From Deltaproteobacteria bacterium (GTDB taxonomy: Bacteria > Desulfobacterota > Syntrophobacteria > B119-G9), in the NCBI GenBank assembly GCA_003646715.1, contig QMLL01000029.1:1-11034 (forward strand): 11,034 nt of DNA, in the 5' to 3' direction. Under the pieces are notes generated by a model. That model worked only from the letters and a program-made list of their open reading frames with translations, had not been told where the DNA came from and ran no database searches. Within the stretch, counting starts at the first letter, position 1. Each line of letters opens with the position of its first letter. Below are positions 7,071 through 11,034 of this stretch, one piece after another. A program made the position numbers and the translations under genes.

Positions 7071-7418
7071 TTGGTTGATGTTTTTGGGTCAGAGGCAAAA
7101 GGAAAAGCACGCTGCGGGAGCGATATTGACGTCGCTGTTTTGTTGCGAGAAGACTGCGAAAACAGACCGGATTACCTGGAGTTGAAAGTTGAACTTGAGA
7201 GAGCACTTGACAAAGACGTTGATCTCGTCATCCTGAATGATGCCAGTGAAGTCTTGAAGCACCAAGTTCGCACGGATGGAAAGATTATTTATGAAATCGA
7301 CCCTGAATTAACCAAGAAATGGATTCTACGTTCAAGAAAAATGTATGAAGACTATCTCCACCTGCACAGGATCTTTATGAAAAAACTTTATCAACAGCAT
7401 GGGTTAGAGGATGGTTAA
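7071..7418 (+). CDS. mntA: MntA-type nucleotidyltransferase (antitoxin), N-terminally incomplete
   Basis: This is the minimal nucleotidyltransferase of an MNT/HEPN module. Related MntA proteins neutralise the HepT toxin by attaching AMP to a tyrosine in its active site. The motif FGSEAKGKARCGSDIDVAVL carries G6-S7 and catalytic D18 and D20. The third Asp is D51 (KDVDLVIL). The C-terminal half is helical. The protein begins only five residues before the Gly-Ser motif, whereas family members usually have 20-40 residues there. The start is TTG with no visible ribosome-binding site; in-frame sequence runs back only to a TGA at 7044. In another frame, bases 7014-7075 read as a plausible MNT start (ILRTTRYLNRLHPACII), so a one-base frameshift may have split the gene. 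It overlaps hepT by 8 bases, indicating translational coupling. Confidence 0.85.
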   Translation: MVDVFGSEAKGKARCGSDIDVAVLLREDCENRPDYLELKVELERALDKDVDLVILNDASEVLKHQVRTDGKIIYEIDPELTKKWILRSRKMYEDYLHLHRIFMKKLYQQHGLEDG

Positions 7419-7830
7419 ACACGAAATTGTAGAGAGGAAGGTAGTTTCTTTAAAGGGCTACTTGAAGGAACTTTACTGTGCAACGGACATAAACTGGGAG
7501 AAATATATTACAGATAATCGGTCAAAAAGATTCGTTGAGCGGTTATTGCAAATCAGTATAGAAACCATGATCGACATTGGGCAACATATTATCGCCGATG
7601 AAGGATTTCGCGAGCCAGGTAGCTACAGGGATGTATTCAAAGTGTTGGTGCAAAATCAAGTAATTGCAAGAGAAAAGTTGCCAAAACTTGAAAAAATTGC
7701 ATCGTTCAGGAACGTTTTACTCCATTACGAAAAGACAGATGACTCAATTGTCTACGGAATTTTCAAGAACAACCTTGGCGACATTGAAGATTTTATTACT
7801 GATATCCTGGCGTGGCTAAAAAGCAATTAA
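7411..7830 (+). CDS. hepT: HepT-like HEPN ribonuclease toxin (DUF86)
   Basis: An all-helical 139-residue HEPN-domain protein. HepT toxins are metal-independent RNases that act as dimers through the R-x4-6-H-x-Y motif, and the tyrosine is the target of MntA. Here the conserved stretch is SFRNVLLHYEKTDD: R100, N101, H105 and Y106, so Tyr directly follows His instead of leaving one residue between. This looks like loss of one codon (family members often read RN-L-VH-x-Y). The alteration may abolish RNase activity or AMPylation. The rest of the fold, including IETMIDIGQHII and the helix near the C terminus (EDFITDILAWL), is well conserved, and length is normal. The ATG lies inside the end of the upstream gene with AGAGG directly before it. 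Confidence 0.9.
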   Translation: MVKHEIVERKVVSLKGYLKELYCATDINWEKYITDNRSKRFVERLLQISIETMIDIGQHIIADEGFREPGSYRDVFKVLVQNQVIAREKLPKLEKIASFRNVLLHYEKTDDSIVYGIFKNNLGDIEDFITDILAWLKSN

Positions 7831-7838
7831 ACATGCTA

Positions 7839-7866
7839 AAAGGGCAATGCAATTGCATTGCCCTTT
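7839..7866. terminator. 28-base perfect palindrome, bidirectional terminator between convergent operons
   Basis: AAAGGGCAATGCAA (7839-7852) is followed directly by its perfect reverse complement (7853-7866), so an RNA hairpin forms from either strand, with the central bases forming the loop. The stem starts 8 bases after the hepT stop and ends 42 bases beyond the mdh stop. It has A residues at the base of one arm and CCCTTT at the end of the other, matching intrinsic terminators that work in both directions. Confidence 0.8.
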
Positions 7867-7908
7867 CATAATCAATAATCAATCAACACAAAAAACTATC
7901 GCTATTCA

Positions 7909-8844
7909 CTAAACATTGATCTTTTTAACAAGCTGACGAACTGCTTCCACAGACTTATCAAACGCTTCTTTCTCCTCAGGGGTAAGCTTAATCTCGATCA
8001 CCTGCTCCACTCCATTCCCGCCAAGTTTAACTGGTACTCCCACAAAATAACCTCCAACATCATATTCCTTATCGCAGTAGGCAGCACACGGAAATACACG
8101 CTTCTGATCTTTCAAAATGGATTCAGCCATGGCAATAACGGATGCGGAGGGAGCAAAAAATGCACTTCCTGTCTTAAGCAGGCTAACTATCTCACCACCG
8201 CCTTTTCTTGTTCTATCCACGAGAGCTTCAATTTTATCCGGTGGTAGAAGATCTGGAAGAGGAATCCCCGCCACAGTTGAATAACGAGGCAATGGTACCA
8301 TGCTGTCCCCATGTCCACCAAGAACAAAAGCATTTACATCTTCAACTGATACATCAAGTTCCATGGCTATGAAAGTTCTGAAACGCGCAGCGTCAAGAAC
8401 TCCTGCCATTCCAAGCACTTTGTTGGTTGGGAACCCGCTTACTTTGTGAGCAACGTAAACCATGGCATCGAGTGGATTCGAAACAACTATCAGTACAGCA
8501 TTTGGTGAATACTTGGCGATCTGCTCCGTCACAGCTTTAACAATGGCAGTATTCTTTTCCAGAAGATCATCCCTGCTCATTCCGGGTTTTCTTGGCAACC
8601 CAGCTGTTATTATCACTATGTCCGAATCTTTGGTGTCTTCATAATTATTGGTTCCAATAATCTCGCAATTATATCCTTCTACAGGGGCTGCTTCTGCCAG
8701 ATCAAGAGCTTTTCCCTGGGGCATACCTTCAATAATGTCTATGAGACAAATATCTCCCAGTTCCTTGATGGCAGCCCAGTGAGCAGCTGTAGCACCAACA
8801 AAACCTGCTCCTACTATGGTTATCTTATTTCTTTTGAAAGCCAT
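7909..8844 (-). CDS. mdh: Malate dehydrogenase, NAD-dependent, LDH-like type
   Basis: Interconverts oxaloacetate and malate with NAD(H) in the cytoplasm. The Rossmann motif is GAGFVG (12-17), with D36 at the end of the second strand, which selects NAD over NADP. The mobile loop ITAGLPRKPGMSRDDLL carries R85 and R91. R85, where lactate dehydrogenase has Gln, marks oxaloacetate specificity. Other active-site residues are N123 (VSNPLD), D151 and R154 (VLDAAR), and H178 (GGHGD), which forms the proton relay with D151. At 311 residues it fits the LDH-like bacterial MDH class and is complete. AAGGAG lies 6 bases before the ATG. It follows pycB by 56 bases on the same strand and is probably co-transcribed, so its oxaloacetate substrate would come from the enzyme encoded next door. 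Confidence 0.97.
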   Translation of the reverse strand: MAFKRNKITIVGAGFVGATAAHWAAIKELGDICLIDIIEGMPQGKALDLAEAAPVEGYNCEIIGTNNYEDTKDSDIVIITAGLPRKPGMSRDDLLEKNTAIVKAVTEQIAKYSPNAVLIVVSNPLDAMVYVAHKVSGFPTNKVLGMAGVLDAARFRTFIAMELDVSVEDVNAFVLGGHGDSMVPLPRYSTVAGIPLPDLLPPDKIEALVDRTRKGGGEIVSLLKTGSAFFAPSASVIAMAESILKDQKRVFPCAAYCDKEYDVGGYFVGVPVKLGGNGVEQVIEIKLTPEEKEAFDKSVEAVRQLVKKINV

Positions 8845-8900
8845 CTCAAACTCCTTTTCAAAAAGCTAATCTATTGTGAACGTCAGCAATCAAAACCATC

Positions 8901-10952
8901 TTATCCGATAACTAGCAAAACATCACCCTTCTTGACCGAATCACCACCGGAGAAGTTTATTTTCTTAACGGTACCCGAGACCGGAGCAGTAATAGAGTTT
9001 TCCATTTTCATTGCTTCCAAAATTACCAGTACATCACCTTCGTTAACCTGGTCACCTTCGTTAACCTCGTACCTGATGATCATCCCAGGCATAGGTGCTT
9101 CCACGGGAGTCCCCCCTTCACTTACCGCCGGTGCAGCAGCTGGTGCCGGTGCTGGCGCTGCTGGAGCTGGTGCGGCAGTTGGTGCGGGTGCAGCAGCAGG
9201 TGGAGGAGGTGCAGTAACTGGCGGAGGTGGCGGCGGAGCCGTCACACTTGGTGGTGGCGGTGCTTGAGGAGGCACAGGCGGGTGAGGTTGCGCTGCCGGT
9301 GCCACTCTTGTTACAACAGGAGCTCCTCCTACTTCTTCCACTTCTACCTCAAAATATTCGCCATCAACGAAAACATTAAATGTCCTAGTCCCTGGCCCTT
9401 TAGGTGGCGCTTCTTTCTTCGGTTTTTCCACTAAGAGTCCCTCCTTTGCTTTTCGAATAATCTCCTCTTCCTTCTTTACGTCTTCCATGGTCCTGGGTTT
9501 TACCTCATCCGGGATCTCCTCAAGACCGTACTTCCAGCGCAAAAATCTCTTCCCGGTGGTGGGATACAAGGCCACTATCAACACATCTTTAATATCCTTG
9601 GCAAGACCTTCGCTTTCTTCTTTCGCTTTTTCCAGCTCAGGCTCGAGGATATCCGCAGGTCTACAGGTTATCGGAGTTTCACCCCTGGGGTAGCCTTTGA
9701 GCGCTTTTTTCTGAACCTCAGGGTTAATAGGTGCCGGTGTTTTACCATACAGTCCGTAGCATAGGTCCTTTACCTGCGCGGTGATCATCTTGTAAGACTC
9801 TTCCGGAGTATCAAAGAGTACGTTATTCACCGTCTGAATCCCGACAATCTGACTGGTTGGTGTAACCAGTGGAACCTGTCCCAGATCTTTCCTGACCTTG
9901 GGAAGCATTTCAAAAACTTCGTCAATCTTATCCAGCGCATCCATTTCCCTCAACTGATTGACCAGATTGGAAAGCATTCCACCAGGCGTTTGATGTAACA
10001 ATACGTTGGTATCGATTACGGACATCTTAGGATCCAGCAGGTGCTTATATTTGGCTGAAATCTTTTCTATGTATTCGCTCAACTGGGTTAGCAACTTAAG
10101 GTCGAAGCCCGGGTCTCTGTCCGTACCCATTAGAGTCACAACAAGTGGTTCTACTGCTGGATGCGATGTGCGGTAGGCCCATGGAGCGAGACACGTATCC
10201 ACTATATCAACTCCTGCTTCAATTGCCTTGAGTAACGTCATATCAGCCATACCGGAAGTAAAATGGCTGTGGATATGAATTGGTGTATCGATTTCTTCTT
10301 TGAGAGCTTTAATTAATATGTAGGCATCATACGGAGCCAGAAGCCCAGCCATATCTTTGATGCAGATTGTATCTGCACCCATGTCAACCAGATCCTTTGC
10401 CTTTTTCAAGTAGTAATCCAGGTTAAAAACATCCCCGCCCATTCGCGGTTGAGTGAGAGAATAGCATATTGTTCCCTGGAAATGCCTGTTGTTCTTTTTT
10501 ATGATTTTAACAGCGGTTTCAAAATTTCGGAAATCGTTAAGGGCATCAAAAACTCGGAATATATCGATATACTCACAAGCCTGCTCCACGAAGGCTTCAA
10601 CAACGTCATCGGGGTAATTACGATATCCGACCAAATTTTGGCCCCTCAGGAGCATTGAAAAGGGAGTATTTTTGATGTACTTTTTCAGCACCTTAGGGCG
10701 TTCCCACGGATCTTCCGCCAGAAATCTGTGCATCGTATCAAACGTGGCACCACCCCAGACTTCCATGGAGTAGAATCCAACCTTATCCATATCTTCCGCA
10801 ATGGAAATCATGTCCTCGGTACGTCCCCTGGTAGCAAACAGGGACTGGTGACCATCACGGAACGTCAAATCTTGAATCTTAACCGGATTCGTAACCTTTA
10901 CAGGTTCATCACACAATCCTGCAGTTAATGCACCATGCTTTTCAGCTTCCAT
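8901..10952 (-). CDS. pycB: Pyruvate/oxaloacetate carboxyltransferase with biotin carrier domain (PycB type)
   Basis: Moves carboxyl groups between carboxybiotin and pyruvate/oxaloacetate. The carboxyltransferase TIM barrel covers about residues 22-300. D28, R32-D33 and H35-Q36 are in QDLTFRDGHQS. K199 (CIKDMAG) is the lysine expected to be carbamoylated and to bind metal, H228 and H230 (HSH) are metal ligands, and T262 (RTSHP) is the catalytic threonine position. A conserved PYC/OADA region follows to about 480, then a charged segment, a Pro/Ala-rich flexible linker (about 550-608) and a C-terminal biotinyl domain with K649 in EAMKMEN. At 683 residues it is somewhat longer than most two-subunit PycB proteins. 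AAGGAG lies 7 bases before the ATG. OadA of the sodium-pumping decarboxylase has the same architecture; no beta or gamma membrane subunit is seen, and malate dehydrogenase follows, favouring an anaplerotic carboxylase. The biotin carboxylase (PycA) is outside the window. Confidence 0.93.
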   Translation of the reverse strand: MEAEKHGALTAGLCDEPVKVTNPVKIQDLTFRDGHQSLFATRGRTEDMISIAEDMDKVGFYSMEVWGGATFDTMHRFLAEDPWERPKVLKKYIKNTPFSMLLRGQNLVGYRNYPDDVVEAFVEQACEYIDIFRVFDALNDFRNFETAVKIIKKNNRHFQGTICYSLTQPRMGGDVFNLDYYLKKAKDLVDMGADTICIKDMAGLLAPYDAYILIKALKEEIDTPIHIHSHFTSGMADMTLLKAIEAGVDIVDTCLAPWAYRTSHPAVEPLVVTLMGTDRDPGFDLKLLTQLSEYIEKISAKYKHLLDPKMSVIDTNVLLHQTPGGMLSNLVNQLREMDALDKIDEVFEMLPKVRKDLGQVPLVTPTSQIVGIQTVNNVLFDTPEESYKMITAQVKDLCYGLYGKTPAPINPEVQKKALKGYPRGETPITCRPADILEPELEKAKEESEGLAKDIKDVLIVALYPTTGKRFLRWKYGLEEIPDEVKPRTMEDVKKEEEIIRKAKEGLLVEKPKKEAPPKGPGTRTFNVFVDGEYFEVEVEEVGGAPVVTRVAPAAQPHPPVPPQAPPPPSVTAPPPPPPVTAPPPPAAAPAPTAAPAPAAPAPAPAAAPAVSEGGTPVEAPMPGMIIRYEVNEGDQVNEGDVLVILEAMKMENSITAPVSGTVKKINFSGGDSVKKGDVLLVIG

Positions 10953-10963
10953 TTTGTCTCTCC

Positions 10964-11034
10964 TTAATATCCGTTTTTAGCAACCTCCACATTACCTGAA
11001 TCCCAACAATGTGGGCATCCAGGTGTGCCATAAA
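10964..11034 (-). CDS. C-terminal tail of an upstream leftward gene (partial)
   Basis: The leftward frame entering at the window edge reads YGTPGCPHCWDSGNVEVAKN-G-Y and ends at TAA (10966-10964), 11 bases before the pycB start. The stop codon overlaps the AAGGAG ribosome-binding site of pycB, an arrangement typical of operon genes. The CPHC pair suggests a zinc-ribbon or thiol motif, but about 23 residues are too few for identification, and a chance open frame this short is possible. Confidence 0.4.
   Translation of the reverse strand, partial: YGTPGCPHCWDSGNVEVAKNGY

Noticed and set aside
7909..8844. Lactate dehydrogenase
   Set aside because: The substrate loop has Arg (R85) where lactate dehydrogenases have Gln, and the GGHGD and VLDAAR contexts fit malate dehydrogenase.
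8779..9267. Rightward open frame rich in Gly and Ala opposite the end of pycB and start of mdh
   Set aside because: It is the antisense of the Pro/Ala-rich linker and biotinyl domain; its composition follows from the linker codons, and it has no ribosome-binding site of its own.
8901..10952. Alpha subunit of sodium-pumping oxaloacetate decarboxylase
   Set aside because: Domain order alone cannot exclude it, but no beta or gamma subunit adjoins it and mdh follows directly, so the PycB name is preferred.
1..11034. CRISPR array, rRNA or tRNA genes
   Set aside because: No regularly spaced direct repeats, no rRNA-like conserved stretches and no cloverleaf with a CCA end were seen on either strand.

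Overview
The window is bacterial chromosome, moderately AT-rich, with clear Shine-Dalgarno sequences in front of most of the intact genes. The phylum cannot be settled from sequence alone. A biotin-dependent carboxyltransferase paired with an NAD-type malate dehydrogenase, a zinc-ribbon/cyclase/ATPase/TPR signalling protein, an MNT/HEPN pair and an IS256-type relic suggest a free-living, probably anaerobic or facultative lineage such as the Planctomycetes, deltaproteobacterial or Nitrospirae-like groups. That placement is inference.

Left part (1-4000): a 1128-residue class III nucleotide cyclase fused to a STAND/AAA-type ATPase and a TPR tail reads right from a TTG start. It converges on a small leftward gene for a probable beta-barrel protein of unknown role, with an 11-bp perfect hairpin between them that could terminate both.

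Middle part (about 4000-7100): an island of decay. It contains a cluster of inverted repeats, a frameshifted and truncated IS256-family transposase relic that carries two small palindromic insertions, a fragmentary leftward gene, a leftward lipoprotein gene ending in a strong hairpin, a compound palindromic repeat that shares sequence with one of the insertions in the relic, a possible broken small gene, and an intact orphan gene for a 150-residue protein.

Right part (about 7060-11034): a rightward MntA/HepT-type (MNT nucleotidyltransferase / HEPN) toxin-antitoxin pair overlaps by 8 bases. Its nucleotidyltransferase lacks a normal N terminus and its HEPN motif is one residue short, so the module may be decaying. 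A 28-nt perfect palindrome separates it from a convergent leftward pair: a PycB-type carboxyltransferase/biotin carrier followed 56 bases later by malate dehydrogenase. Together these would turn pyruvate into oxaloacetate and then malate (the reductive arm of the TCA cycle), or run in reverse. The biotin carboxylase subunit is not in the window. A short C-terminal tail of another leftward gene, ending in the ribosome-binding site of pycB, enters at the right edge.

I found no convincing new multi-gene system. The most unusual signal is the pair of small palindromic insertions whose edges can be read against the expected transposase reading frame.
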